DNA from: Martinezella lusitana
Lineage (GTDB): Bacteria > Pseudomonadota > Alphaproteobacteria > Rhizobiales > Rhizobiaceae
Length of the DNA stretch: 60,058 bases
Reading direction: 5' to 3'
Assembly: GCF_900094565.1 (NCBI RefSeq)
Contig: NZ_FMAF01000034.1
Span: forward strand, 1-60,058
In this document: positions 8,598 through 17,541 of the stretch, piece after piece
How positions within the stretch are numbered: the stretch's first letter is position 1
Layout: each line of letters begins with the position of its first letter
Notes under the pieces: generated by a model
Told to the model about the DNA's origin: nothing
Database searches by the model: none
The model's input: the letters and a program-made list of their open reading frames with translations, nothing else
Made by a program: the position numbers and the translations under genes

Positions 8598-8838
8598 GTT
8601 CTGACGCCGTATGGCGTGTTATTGGAACGCCTGAATCCGCGAGGCTTCGAAAACTCTCGGTGGGTCAGCTCATCGGCGGTCAGTCTCGATGAAGGTTCGT
8701 ATCCAACACAGGATAGACTTTATAGGTGGTTAAAGTCGCACTGCATCTTGATTGGCCTATTCAACGCGAAACCTGGCGTGGTTGATCCATCGTAGGCCGA
8801 CCGCTCCACCTTGGAGACTCCCCTTTTCCATCCCGTCA

Positions 8839-9969
8839 TCAGAGCTTCTTGCTCTGAAGCCAGCTGCGGATGACCTGGATAAGTTCCGCCTTGCATTCAA
8901 GCGGGAGCCAATGTCCGGCGGGCAGGCTCGTCACGGTAAGGTCTGTGCAGGCCGCGCGCATCGGGTCGCCTTGGCGATTTCCAGCGATGGTGCAGATTTG
9001 ATCAAAATCGCCGTTAACGAAAAGGATCGGCTGCGAGAGGCGCCCGCCATTGGCCGCTTCGCGGGCGTAGGCGATGTTGGCGTCATCGTTTGTATACAGC
9101 GCGCAGGGGCCGCGGAAGCCATGAGCCTTGAACGACTGTACCAGCACCTCGAAGTCCGCTGGGAGCCACAGCGCGGGATTTGGTTTAGTCGGCGGGGCAC
9201 GATGTGCAGCGCCGAAGCGTCCTCCGTTGCGCGTTACGATCGACATCGGCGAAACCTTTCCAACGACGTCAGGACTGCCGGGTTGATAGGCCGAGGCAAG
9301 ATATGCTGCATGGTCTGCTTCAAGATCAGCGACTGCCCCATCAAAATTCGTCATGTAGTAGCGGACGTAGTCCCACTGGCCATCCGGATACTGGTCAGCC
9401 GGATAGATCGTTCGATCAACCAGCGACACGAGCGTGGGCAGGCTGTTCGCCTCAGGAAAATACGCCCACGACGCCAGCACAACGCCACGGCTGCGCTCAG
9501 GCTCATGCGCGGCCAATGCCCCAGCCACGATACTGCCCCAGTCGTGGCCAACCCAGATCGCAGGTTTGCCGCCAAGGTGGTCGTGAAGCTCCGTCATATC
9601 CGCCACGATTTCCTTTATGGAGTAAGCGTCTTTGGCTGCCGGGGCAGAAGAGCCGCCGAAGCCGCGCAGATCGGGAGCGACGCAGCGCCAGCCGCCGCCG
9701 GCGAACGCCTCCATCTGGGCCCGCCATATCAAACTGATGCTCGGGAACCCATGCAGGAAGAACATCAACGGTCCGTCGGCCGGTCCGCACTCGAGGTAGT
9801 GCGTTGTGTGACGCGGCGTATTGAAAATGCGCGACACCAGCGTTGGCGCGGAGCTAGGCGCACCCCATGCTGCGCTGGAGATCGCGTCCGCGGACATTCG
9901 CAGGAGAATGGAACGTCGGTCCGGCATTGGCCCGACAGCAACATCGATCGATTGAAGTACGGCTGTCAT
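8839..9969 (-). CDS. Epoxide-hydrolase-like alpha/beta hydrolase
   Basis: 376 residues. Family hallmarks are the oxyanion motif HGFP, nucleophile elbow VGHDWGS with an aspartate nucleophile (as in epoxide hydrolases and haloalkane dehalogenases), charge-relay acid in NGDFDQ, and histidine in AGHWLPLE. The frame is open 81 bases further upstream. The ATG at 9969 was chosen because GGAG lies eight bases before it and homology begins nearby. The N-terminal 45 residues ahead of the fold are unusual but show no clear signal peptide. It opens outward from the reductase/SDR operon, with 510 bp between them. It would hydrolyse epoxides or related small molecules, but the substrate cannot be read from the sequence. 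Confidence 0.85.
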   Translation of the reverse strand: MTAVLQSIDVAVGPMPDRRSILLRMSADAISSAAWGAPSSAPTLVSRIFNTPRHTTHYLECGPADGPLMFFLHGFPSISLIWRAQMEAFAGGGWRCVAPDLRGFGGSSAPAAKDAYSIKEIVADMTELHDHLGGKPAIWVGHDWGSIVAGALAAHEPERSRGVVLASWAYFPEANSLPTLVSLVDRTIYPADQYPDGQWDYVRYYMTNFDGAVADLEADHAAYLASAYQPGSPDVVGKVSPMSIVTRNGGRFGAAHRAPPTKPNPALWLPADFEVLVQSFKAHGFRGPCALYTNDDANIAYAREAANGGRLSQPILFVNGDFDQICTIAGNRQGDPMRAACTDLTVTSLPAGHWLPLECKAELIQVIRSWLQSKKL

Positions 9970-10331
9970 CGTCAAATACTCCGGTTGGTCCAATGGTCCT
10001 TTAGTGTGTGACCCGGAGCCGAAGATCGACCCCGCTGGAATCCGCGACAACGATCTGAAAACGTTGAAGATATTGAAAAAGTAGCGGGGGTCAAGACTTA
10101 CGCCGGTCGTGGCCGACGCTACATCAATTTACGAATGAAAATCAATAAGTTGCGCCCTGTCGAAAAGGGGGCAAACTTCTCCTTCCACCTGTCATATCGA
10201 TGCGCGCCGTCCCCTCGGCCTGAGCCGCGCATCGATACATCGGTCCCGTGCTCGGCAACGACGTCACGCGCGACTGCGAGGGGGTGGCTGTAATTTTTTT
10301 GCGTCGGCCCTCATGAAGCACCTTGATAAAT
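9970..10331. other. Intergenic region without recognisable gene
   Basis: About 360 bp between the divergent hydrolase and the operator array. A short open reading end (DPEPKIDPAGIRDNDLKTLK, stop near 10085) looks like a fragment of a lost gene but was not identified. A run of T lies at 10293-10299. Promoters for both sides are expected here, but none is clear. Confidence 0.4.
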
Positions 10332-10389
10332 GGATCGGCGGTCCGTATATTTGGATCAGTGATCCGAATAATAAATGGATCGGCGATCC
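10332..10389 (+). promoter_or_regulatory. Array of three GGATC-N3-GATCC operators
   Basis: Three palindromes: GGATCGGCGGTCC (10332-10344, one mismatch), GGATCAGTGATCC (10353-10365, exact) and GGATCGGCGATCC (10377-10389, exact). They are spaced 21 and 24 bp apart, so lie on nearly the same face of the helix. The same motif occurs twice, 21 bp apart, directly in front of the TetR gene at 17590. The array is 92 bp before the reductase start. Confidence 0.8.
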
Positions 10390-10480
10390 AGTAGACGCAA
10401 CGCTTGCGCGTGAACGGCAACGGACACCCCGCCCGACGCGTAACGAGATGTCATTAAGAAAACCGGCAAGGAACACGAAC

Positions 10481-11116
10481 ATGAGCACTGTCAGTATAAT
10501 CGGCTCAGGCGGCATGGCTGCAGCGATCGCGAGCCTTGCCGTCAAGGCCGGACACACGGTCGAATTGATGGCTCGCGACACCGCCAAAGCGCGGACGTTG
10601 GCCGATGCGCTCGGCGCCGGTGCAACGACAGGAACGTTCGCCGCCATCCCGGCCGGGGACATCGTCATCCTCGCCGTTCCCTACACGACGGTTCTGGACA
10701 TCGTGAAGCACTATGGCGAGAAGCTTTCTGACAAAATCCTCATCGACATCACCAACCCCATTAAATCCGATTTCTCGGGCTTCTTGACCCCTGACGACAG
10801 CTTTGGCGCGCAGGAGATCGCCAAGGCCGCGCCTGCCGATACGGAAATCGTAAAGGCGTTCAACACCCTGAATGCCCACGTCCTCGCCGCTGGCCCAGTC
10901 GAGGGCCACCCGTTGGACGTGTTCATTGCTGGAGACGGCGTGCAGGCGAAGGCCCGCGTCTCGGTCTTCGTCGAGAGCCTCGGACTGCGCTCGATGGATG
11001 CCGGGCCGCTATCCATGGCGCGGGCGCTGGAACACGCCTGCATGCTTGTGCTCGGGCTCGTTACCCATGCCGTCAAACACACCAACTTCTCGATCGGCGT
11101 CAAACTCCTCGACTGA
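10481..11116 (+). CDS. F420-reductase-like NAD(P)-binding oxidoreductase (copy 1)
   Basis: 211 residues. The Rossmann motif IIGSGGMAAAIA is at the N-terminus, followed by the family blocks GDIVILAVPY, ILIDITNPI and VKAFNTLNAHV, as in NADPH:F420 oxidoreductase-like proteins. Rhizobia are not known to make F420, so the partner is probably another flavin or a small substrate. The frame is open from 10313, but ATG 10481 is where homology starts. The first gene behind the operator array, 37 bp before an SDR gene. Paralogues lie at 13298 and 14598, and a C-terminal relic of another copy at 12137. Confidence 0.85.
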   Translation: MSTVSIIGSGGMAAAIASLAVKAGHTVELMARDTAKARTLADALGAGATTGTFAAIPAGDIVILAVPYTTVLDIVKHYGEKLSDKILIDITNPIKSDFSGFLTPDDSFGAQEIAKAAPADTEIVKAFNTLNAHVLAAGPVEGHPLDVFIAGDGVQAKARVSVFVESLGLRSMDAGPLSMARALEHACMLVLGLVTHAVKHTNFSIGVKLLD

Positions 11117-11153
11117 GCGCCCTAATATCCCATTTTTCGCAAGGAGCATTGCC

Positions 11154-12125
11154 ATGCACGTCTTCGTCACCGGCCCCTCCGGCCACGCCGGCTCGTACGT
11201 CGTCCCGGAACTTATCGCGGCCGGCCACGAGGTCACCGGTCTGGCGCGATCGGACGAGTCGGCCGCCGCAGTGTCCGCGCTCGGTGCCAAGGTGCGTCGT
11301 GGCGACCTCGCCGATCTCGATGTGCTGAAGGTGGCAGCAGCGGAGTCCGATGGCGTCATCCACCTCGGCTACAGGGCCGACCTCCTCCGGTCCGGAGGGC
11401 TAACCGCCCTGCGCGATTCTGAGCTCGCGATCGTGCTGGCATTGGGCGATGCGCTGGCCGGCACGAATAAGCCGCTGATCGTGGCGGGCAGCATCGGCGC
11501 GCCCTCGAACGCAGGCCGTGCTGGCCGCATCGGTGCGCCGATCAGCCTCGGCCGACCTGCGACGGAGGATGACCCTGCTTTGCCGAGCGGCCCCTTGGAC
11601 GAAGGCACTCTGGTGTCTCGCAATATCGTGGAAACCATCGTGCTAAGCTTTGCCGAGAAGGGGGTGCGGTCTTCGGTCGTCCGGATTTCTCTCATCGTGC
11701 ACAGCCCAACCGATCGTGCGGGCTTTCTCGTCGGGCTGACGGGGCTCGCGAAGCAGAAAGGCTTCGTCGCCTATCCTGGAGCCGGCGCGAACCGATGGCC
11801 TGCCGTACATGCGCGCGACCTGGCATCCTTGTTCCATCTTGCACTCGAAAAGGGCGCTGCGGGAAAGACCTGGCACGCGGTGGGCAACGAGGGCGTCCCG
11901 TTCCGGGAGATCGCCGAGGCCGTCGCCAAGCGCATCGGCCTGCCCGCCAAGAGCGTTCCCGCCGATGAGATGATGGTGCCGAGATATTTCGGCGGCCTGT
12001 CGGCGGTGGTCACCGGTGACTTCGTGGCATCGAGCGCCATCACGCGACAGGCACTCGGCTGGGCGCCTGTCCAGCCCGGCCTGATCGAGGACATGGACAA
12101 CGGCCATTACTTCCCTGCCGCTTGA
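11154..12125 (+). CDS. Epimerase-like extended SDR oxidoreductase (copy 1)
   Basis: 323 residues. The nucleotide-binding loop is FVTGPSGHAGSY, with DGVIHLGYRAD and a C-terminal region containing NRWPAVHARDLASLF and GKTWHAVGNEG, as in NAD-dependent epimerase/dehydratase relatives. The usual YxxxK pair is not obvious, so the reaction is unclear. AAGGAG lies eight bases before ATG 11154. It follows the reductase by 37 bp and is about 60 percent identical by eye to the SDR at 12242, so the pair arose by duplication. Confidence 0.85.
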   Translation: MHVFVTGPSGHAGSYVVPELIAAGHEVTGLARSDESAAAVSALGAKVRRGDLADLDVLKVAAAESDGVIHLGYRADLLRSGGLTALRDSELAIVLALGDALAGTNKPLIVAGSIGAPSNAGRAGRIGAPISLGRPATEDDPALPSGPLDEGTLVSRNIVETIVLSFAEKGVRSSVVRISLIVHSPTDRAGFLVGLTGLAKQKGFVAYPGAGANRWPAVHARDLASLFHLALEKGAAGKTWHAVGNEGVPFREIAEAVAKRIGLPAKSVPADEMMVPRYFGGLSAVVTGDFVASSAITRQALGWAPVQPGLIEDMDNGHYFPAA

Positions 12126-12136
12126 GTTGATGTGAG

Positions 12137-12190
12137 CCTCTCCTCATCAAGCACACCAACATCGCAATCGGCATCAGCCTTCTCGGCTGA
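12137..12190 (+). pseudogene. Relic of an F420-reductase-like gene (last ~16 codons)
   Basis: The reading LIKHTNIAIGISLLG-stop (12143-12190) aligns with the end of the reductase at 10481 (AVKHTNFSIGVKLLD-stop). It sits at the same place relative to the following SDR gene as the intact reductase does to its own SDR. It is therefore what remains of the reductase half of a duplicated reductase-SDR module. Confidence 0.7.
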
Positions 12191-12241
12191 GTGCACTCGC
12201 ACCAACGCCCTCACCTCAAATCGCTCACAAGGAGCAGTTAC

Positions 12242-13186
12242 ATGCACGTATTTGTTACTGGCGGCACCGGCCATTCCGGTCCGTACATCATTTCCGATCT
12301 CATCGCCGCTGGCCACGCGGTCACCGCCTTGGCACGCTCTGACGCGGCCGCAGCGGCAGTGTCCGCGCTCGGCGCCAAGGTGCGTCGCGGCAGCCTCGAG
12401 GATATCGACGGTCTCATGGAGGCGGCCGCGGCCTCGGACGGCGTCATCCATGTCGCGCACCGGCAAGACCTGATTCCAACAGGTGGGATCAACGCTGTAG
12501 CCGCCGCCGAACTCCAGATCATGCTCGCCTATGGCGAGGCACTGGCGGGAAGCGGAAAGCCGCTGGTCGCGTCAGGAAGTATTGGCTCACCTGGGTGGGA
12601 AGGCTTGGGCCGGCCAGCCACCGAGAAGGATCCGCCCCTTCCTGGCGGCGATCCCTACAAGGGCACCCTGCGGGTTCGTAACATCGTGGAAACCACGGTG
12701 ATTGGCCTCGCCGAGAAGGGCGTGCGGTCTTCAATCGTGCGGATTCCTGAAATCATGCACAGTTCGACCGACAAGGCCGGCTTCCTTCCGCTGCTGATCG
12801 GGCTGGCGAAGGAAAAGGGTGTCGTCGGTTATCCCGGAGACGGTACGAACCGGTGGGGGGCCGTGCACGCCCGCGACCTTGCCACCGTATTTCGCTTGGC
12901 GCTGGAGAAGGGGCCTGCCGGATGCAACTGGCACGCGGTTGCCGACGAGGCCGTTCCGTACCGCCAGATCGCCGAGGCCATTGGCGAGCGTTTGAAGCTG
13001 CCGGCTATGCCAATTCCTGCAGACGTGCTGATGCTGCCGGGATATTTTGGGTTCCTTGCGAATCTGGTCACGCTCGACACGCCGACCTCAAACGCCATCA
13101 CCCGCCGGACCCTTGGCTGGGAACCAACTCAGCCCGGCCTGTTCGCCGACTTGGACGACGGCCATTACTTCCCCGCCGACCGATGA
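12242..13186 (+). CDS. Epimerase-like extended SDR oxidoreductase (copy 2)
   Basis: 314 residues, paralogue of the product of 11154-12125. It shares FVTGGTGHSGPYI, the ALGAKVRRG block, GRPATEKDPPLP, the NIVETTVIGLAEKGVRSS helix, NRWGAVHARDLATVF and the C-terminal LGWEPTQPGLFADLDDGHYFPA. AAGGAG lies before ATG 12242. It is probably in the same transcript as copy 1 (116 bp apart) and the reductase at 13298 (111 bp). Substrate unknown. Two diverging copies behind one operator array point to recent expansion for a changing substrate range. Confidence 0.85.
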   Translation: MHVFVTGGTGHSGPYIISDLIAAGHAVTALARSDAAAAAVSALGAKVRRGSLEDIDGLMEAAAASDGVIHVAHRQDLIPTGGINAVAAAELQIMLAYGEALAGSGKPLVASGSIGSPGWEGLGRPATEKDPPLPGGDPYKGTLRVRNIVETTVIGLAEKGVRSSIVRIPEIMHSSTDKAGFLPLLIGLAKEKGVVGYPGDGTNRWGAVHARDLATVFRLALEKGPAGCNWHAVADEAVPYRQIAEAIGERLKLPAMPIPADVLMLPGYFGFLANLVTLDTPTSNAITRRTLGWEPTQPGLFADLDDGHYFPADR

Positions 13187-13297
13187 GGTGACGACAGGCC
13201 GGCTAGTCATGCCGCGCCTGGAGGACAGCAACGTCGTGATGGCGTGATCCGTCCAGGGAAGACGAGCAATACCCCACGATTCAAAAGGAGACTGCAC

Positions 13298-13918
13298 ATG
13301 AGCACTATCAGCATCATCGGCTCAGGAAAAATGGCGGCGGCAATCGCCGGCCGCACCGCAAAGGCTGGACACACCGTCGAGGTAATCAGCCGTACCGTGG
13401 CAAACGCGCAGGCGCTTGCCGACCAACTTGGAGCCGGAGCCACCACAGGAACTTACGGCGCAGCACCTGCGGGCGACATCGTCATCCTCGCCGTGCCATA
13501 CGCCGGTGCGGCGGGAGCGGTGGCCGACTTCGGGCCAGCGCTGGACGGCAAGGTGATCATCGACATCGCCAACCCCGTCGCACCCGACCTCTCCGGCCTC
13601 GTAACGCCCCATGGCAGTTCAGGCGCACAGGAGACCGCCAACGGCCTGCCCGCAGGCGCGCATGTCGTGAAGGCCTTCAACACGATCTTCGGTCACGTCC
13701 TTGCGAAGGGTGGACGCCTCGACGCGTTCATCGCAGCCGATGACGCGGAGGCGAAGAGGCGCGTCTCGGCCTTCCTCGAGAGCCTCAGGCTGCGTCCGTT
13801 CGATGTCGGCGGCCTGCACATGGCCCAGACGCTCGAGGCACTTGGCCTGATGATGATTGGCCTCGCCAAAAATGGCGCCGGCACCTGGGACTTCGCCATG
13901 ACCGTCGATATCGGCTGA
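13298..13918 (+). CDS. F420-reductase-like NAD(P)-binding oxidoreductase (copy 2)
   Basis: 206 residues. The Rossmann loop is IIGSGKMAAAIA, then GDIVILAVPY, VIIDIANPV, HVVKAFNTIFGHV and FLESLRLRPFDVG. It is close to copy 1 at 10481 (same ATTGTYGA/ATTGTFAA loop). AAAAGGAG lies eight bases before ATG 13298. It is the last gene of the plus-strand unit 10481-13918 controlled by the upstream operator array. NAD(P)H-dependent reduction is inferred from the fold only. Confidence 0.85.
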   Translation: MSTISIIGSGKMAAAIAGRTAKAGHTVEVISRTVANAQALADQLGAGATTGTYGAAPAGDIVILAVPYAGAAGAVADFGPALDGKVIIDIANPVAPDLSGLVTPHGSSGAQETANGLPAGAHVVKAFNTIFGHVLAKGGRLDAFIAADDAEAKRRVSAFLESLRLRPFDVGGLHMAQTLEALGLMMIGLAKNGAGTWDFAMTVDIG

Positions 13919-13936
13919 ATCACCGACACCACGTCC

Positions 13937-14160
13937 TCACGAGCCCGCGATCTCTCCGATGCGTTGGACGAGGTCGCGGCCGGTGATGCCATCGGGGAAG
14001 TCCGGATAGATCCTCGTTAGCGGGATCGATGCGGCCCGCCCCGCGCCTCGGTCGACCACCTGAACGGTCAGGCGGAACCGCGCCAGGTAGAGCGCGGCCG
14101 TCAATCCCCGCGGAACCGCCGCCGATCACGAGGCAGTCGATCCGCTGGTTGTGCTGCAAT
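13937..14160 (-). pseudogene. Thioredoxin-reductase-like FAD protein, N-terminal relic
   Basis: The read QHNQRIDCLVIGGGSAG is followed, after a one-base frame change, by TAALYLARFRLTVQVVDRGAG, then PLTRIYPDFPDGITGRDLVQ and a stop. This is the FAD-binding start (GxGxxG) of a thioredoxin-reductase-type enzyme. The remaining three quarters of the gene are missing. Confidence 0.7.
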
Positions 14161-14170
14161 TGGCCTCGCT

Positions 14171-14567
14171 CTATCGCGAAGCCCAGGGTCTGAGGCTCAC
14201 GGCCATTTCGGAGGCCCGCGCCAGTGCTTGTATGTCGAAATACTCCCGGATCTTCGTCACTTTGCCATCTCGAACGGTAATGGCGAAGACCCAATCGTCC
14301 TTGTAAGGTTTGTTCGTCGCGTCGATTTTTCCCGTAGCGACGCCTACCACCACTACCCGATACCCCTGCGCCACGAGTTCGGGGCTTCGGGTATGTTATT
14401 TCCACCTCTTCGACCGCCCTTTTAAGCACTGCTGCCAATTCCCCACGCCCGCGGTGGGTGTCTGCCAACGGCCAGTCCCCGCCCGGAATGATCCACTTAA
14501 TATCGTCTGCAACCAAGACCAGCAGATCGTGCCCGATCTAGTCGGACACGTTGGGGTTCCACGAGGC
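14171..14567 (-). pseudogene. SnoaL/NTF2-like protein, frameshifted
   Basis: The first part reads VADDIKWIIPGGDWPLADTH and RGRGELAAVLKRAVEEVEI. One frame change near 14375 is needed to reach VAQGYRVVVVGVATGKIDAT, KDDWVFAITVRDGKVTKI and ALARASEMAV. An in-frame TAG also sits near 14539. Intact relatives are ~130-residue SnoaL-fold proteins. A second, shorter relic of the same gene is at 18826-18935. Confidence 0.7.
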
Positions 14568-14597
14568 GGGATCATATCGATATTTGCGTCCCGCCCA

Positions 14598-15197
14598 TCA
14601 GTCGAACTTGACCAAGTCCTTGAAGATCAGCTGCCCCCAGCTTTTTCCGCGCGCCTGGACCAGCAGCCCACCTTCCGAAAGCCCGCCAAGTTTGATCGGC
14701 GCGAAACCGAGATTTTCCGCGAGCGCACCAATCTCGTCTGCGGCAGCGTCATCGTCGCTCGCCAGAAACACGACTCTCCTGCCGCCATGCACGGCTGGAT
14801 CTTGGGCAAGGGAGGCAGCACCCAAATGGTTAAAGCCCTTGACCAGTCTCGCGCCAGTGAAGGCTTGCGCGACGAACTTGGACGAAGGCTGTCCCCCCAG
14901 TTCCTCAGGGGGCACGCCGTAGGCATTGGTCACATCGATGATCGTCTTCCCCTTCCATGTGGGAAGCGCTTTCGCGACATCCGGAAGCGACTCGAAACGG
15001 ACAGCCAAGAAAAGGATATCCGCCTTGACGGCCTCGGCGAGTGTCTTGGGAATGATTGTGGGGCCGATCGCTGCCGCGGCAGAGGCAAAACTCTCCGGGT
15101 CGCGCGTGGTTGCGACGGATACTTCAACGCCCTTGCGGGCAAACGCCTTGGCCAGGGCCTGGCCGATATTGCCGAAGCCGATAATTGCGTAGCTCAT
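14598..15197 (-). CDS. F420-reductase-like NAD(P)-binding oxidoreductase (copy 3)
   Basis: 199 residues. It has MSYAIIGFGNIGQALAKAF at the N-terminus, then ILFLAVRFESLPDV, TIIDVTNAYGVPPEELGG, and KGFNHLGAASLAQDP in place of the KAFNT block. It belongs to the same fold family as the products of 10481 and 13298 but is clearly more distant. AAGGAGAATAG precedes the ATG. It lies 78 bp downstream of the SDR at 15276 on the same strand, so both probably respond to the divergent LysR protein. Confidence 0.85.
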   Translation of the reverse strand: MSYAIIGFGNIGQALAKAFARKGVEVSVATTRDPESFASAAAAIGPTIIPKTLAEAVKADILFLAVRFESLPDVAKALPTWKGKTIIDVTNAYGVPPEELGGQPSSKFVAQAFTGARLVKGFNHLGAASLAQDPAVHGGRRVVFLASDDDAAADEIGALAENLGFAPIKLGGLSEGGLLVQARGKSWGQLIFKDLVKFD

Positions 15198-15275
15198 ATC
15201 TATTCTCCTTGTATCTATCCCGTCCCACGGCGCTCAGTACGATTAATAGAGCGCCGAAGGTCGTGGCGTGGTGCG

Positions 15276-16010
15276 TCAGAGCTGTGCCAAGCCGCCGTCG
15301 ACGGCGACTTCGCTGGCGGTCATGAAGCTGCTGTCCGACGACGCGAGAAAGGCGGCCACGGCCCCGATCTCTGCCGGATCGGCCATGCGCTGGAGCGGAG
15401 TCATCGCACCGTAGGCCTTCTGACCCTCCTCGCCCAGCGCCTCCTTCGCGAGTTCGGTCGCCGTCGCCCCGGGCGACAGCACATTTATCCGGATGCCGGT
15501 GCCCTTCAGGTCCTCGGCCCAGGTCCGCGCGAGGTTGCGCACCGCCGCCTTGCTTGCGCTGTAGGCAGTGAATCCCGGAGCGCCCGTGGTGCCGGCGCTC
15601 GATCCGGTCAGGATGATCGAACCGCCCTTGCCCATCAGCGGCAGCGCCTTCTGGACCGTGAAGATCGTACCCTTCACGTTGGTGTCGAAAGTTTCGTCAA
15701 TGTGCTTGGCGGTGATCTTACCGAGCGGAAGCGGGCTTCCGGCCCCGGCATTGGCGAAGACGATGTCGAGCGTTCCGCGCTCTGCCTTTACCGCTGCGTA
15801 GAGGCGATCAAGGTCAGCCTCATCCGAGACCGAGCCCTTCACCGCGCGGGCATTGGGTCCGAGCTCTGCCACCGCGGCGTCGAGCGCTTCCTGCCGGCGG
15901 CCGTAGATGAAGACGAAGGCGCCCTCCTCGATGAAGCGTTTTGCAGCGGCGCGGCCGATACCGGTAGCACCACCGGTGATCACGGCGGTCTTTCCATTCA
16001 GTCTAGTCAT
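15276..16010 (-). CDS. Classical short-chain dehydrogenase/reductase
   Basis: 244 residues. It has the cofactor motif TGGATGIG, NAG motif (FANAGAG), catalytic serine in ILTGSSAG, YSASK with catalytic tyrosine and lysine, and PGATATELAKEAL. It has 3-oxoacyl-ACP-reductase-like (FabG-type) length and order. ATG 16010 was chosen over 16019 because AAGGATG is better spaced. It is divergent from the LysR gene at 16229 with a dyad between, the usual arrangement for a LysR target. The substrate cannot be deduced. Confidence 0.9.
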   Translation of the reverse strand: MTRLNGKTAVITGGATGIGRAAAKRFIEEGAFVFIYGRRQEALDAAVAELGPNARAVKGSVSDEADLDRLYAAVKAERGTLDIVFANAGAGSPLPLGKITAKHIDETFDTNVKGTIFTVQKALPLMGKGGSIILTGSSAGTTGAPGFTAYSASKAAVRNLARTWAEDLKGTGIRINVLSPGATATELAKEALGEEGQKAYGAMTPLQRMADPAEIGAVAAFLASSDSSFMTASEVAVDGGLAQL

Positions 16011-16130
16011 GTCATGCATCCTTCGTTGGGGTTGCGCGGAATAAAGAAACGTTTAGGGTCAGCGCGCCGACCCGCTTTGTTTGCTCCATTGAGGTAGGAG
16101 GCCGCGCTCCACGCTATCAGTGTGGAAAAT

Positions 16131-16147
16131 TGCACAAGCGTGGTGCA
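16131..16147. promoter_or_regulatory. Dyad between SDR and LysR genes, likely LysR operator
   Basis: TGCAC-AAGCGTG-GTGCA is an interrupted palindrome in the 218-bp divergent region, 121 bp from the SDR start and 82 bp from the LysR start. That is where LysR regulators usually bind. The site is proposed from symmetry and position alone. Confidence 0.5.
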
Positions 16148-16228
16148 TAATCACACCGCCTGCATCGCGGGGAATTGTGCTAAAGCACCGCTTCAAGACA
16201 TCAGCATTGCGATTTGGCCAGGAACACA

Positions 16229-17182
16229 ATGACGATCGACTGGGATGATGTTCGATATTTTCTCGCCGTGGCCCGACATGGTTCCGTCCGTGCGGCCGCG
16301 GCCCAGCTTGAAGTCAATCACACGACGGTCCTGAGGCGCATCGCGCAGCTGGAGGCCCAGCTCCATTCGCAGTTGTTCGAAAAGTTGCCCGCAGGCTATC
16401 GCCTCACCGAAGCTGGCGAACAGGTCCAGGAACTGGCAGAACAGATGGAGGCTTCGTCTAATTTGCTGGTGAGCCGCGTGTCCGGCCGTGATCAGGCCGT
16501 GCGTGGTCCCCTGCGAGTCACAATGGCGCCCACCCTGGCGACCCACCTGTTGATGCCTGACTTTGCCGCCTTTACACGACAGCACCCAGAGATCGAAATG
16601 GAGATCCACTCTTCTTTAGAAAATGCCAACCTGACAAATCGCGAAGCCGACGTGGCCTTGAGAGTCGTTTTTGATCGCAACTCTTTGCCGCAAAACCTTC
16701 ACGGCGTGAAAGGTCCCGACCTTTCCGTGGGTGTCTATATGTCTCAGGACCTTCTTGCGGCTTGGAAAGACGGCAAGTCTGGCAACATCAGATGGATATC
16801 GAAAAACATAGAGGGCGTGCCGGAGTGGGCCCAGGGCGATGTCGTCGAAATTACCGGAGCCCCGTTCCGGGTCCCGGAAGATGCAGCCCATCTCGAGGCG
16901 ATGCGGCTGGGCCTGGGGATATCGGCGCTTCCAAGCTTCGTCGGAGATGCTGAACCGTTGCTCGTCCGAGTTCCCGGCACACGTCTCGGCCCTCATGGAA
17001 CGCTGTGGGTGCTGACACAGGGCGAAACGCGAAAGACCAAGCGTGTCCGCCTGTTCACGGAGTTCATATCAGAGAGACTGCGTGCCCACGCAGGTGTTCT
17101 TGCAGGCGACACGTCTCGCCAGGATCAATCGTCCAAACTCGATAGCCACCGACGAACCGCGATCAGTCTGCAGAATGCGTGA
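16229..17182 (+). CDS. LysR-family transcriptional regulator
   Basis: 317 residues. The winged-helix domain is at residues 1-60 (WDDVRYFLAVARHGSVRAAA, then LEVNHTTVLRRIAQLEAQL), followed by an effector-binding domain of the LysR type with a short, atypical middle. ATG 16229 was preferred to an upstream TTG at 16214. It probably controls the divergent SDR and copy-3 reductase genes through the dyad at 16131. The signal is unknown. Confidence 0.88.
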   Translation: MTIDWDDVRYFLAVARHGSVRAAAAQLEVNHTTVLRRIAQLEAQLHSQLFEKLPAGYRLTEAGEQVQELAEQMEASSNLLVSRVSGRDQAVRGPLRVTMAPTLATHLLMPDFAAFTRQHPEIEMEIHSSLENANLTNREADVALRVVFDRNSLPQNLHGVKGPDLSVGVYMSQDLLAAWKDGKSGNIRWISKNIEGVPEWAQGDVVEITGAPFRVPEDAAHLEAMRLGLGISALPSFVGDAEPLLVRVPGTRLGPHGTLWVLTQGETRKTKRVRLFTEFISERLRAHAGVLAGDTSRQDQSSKLDSHRRTAISLQNA

Positions 17183-17209
17183 GGTAGAAGATTAATCTGC
17201 CGGCTAAAT

Positions 17210-17440
17210 GGTGCATCCCCCGTCGGTCACCAGGTTCGCAGCGGCACCCAGTGACGCGACGTAGAGGCGCGGCGGTACTGTCGGAAATTGTTCGGTGAAG
17301 GCCCGAAGCGCATCAAATATCTGAGGAATCGGATAAAGCGCGTCGAGCACGATTCTCAACTCGGCCTCCAGGCCGCTGGCTAGGCCGCGTGCTTGTTCGC
17401 GGAACGCTCCCGCTTCTTCAGCAATACGACGCGCTCAGGT
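17210..17440 (-). pseudogene. LysR-type regulator relic (middle of effector domain)
   Basis: Read on the minus strand, EAGAFREQARGLASGLEAEL, then DALYPIPQIFDALRAF and LYVASLGAAANLVTDG match a LysR effector-binding domain. Stops close the frame upstream and nothing resembling a start or HTH remains. It fills most of the 400 bp between the LysR and TetR genes. Confidence 0.5.
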
Positions 17441-17541
17441 CACTAGTGCGCAGGCGGCCGGTTGGTGCTTACCGTGGCTTCCACTTCCACGCTTTCCAAC
17501 AGCGCCTCTGTTGCCATTTGCAAACATACACTATATCTATT

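Noticed and set aside
8752..10011. Long plus-strand open frame (419 codons)
   Set aside because: It is the antisense shadow of the epoxide-hydrolase-like gene on the minus strand, which has family motifs and a ribosome-binding site. The plus frame has neither.
14310..16097. Plus-strand open frame of 595 codons
   Set aside because: It runs antisense across two real minus-strand genes (reductase and SDR) and a pseudogene, with no likeness to any protein family.
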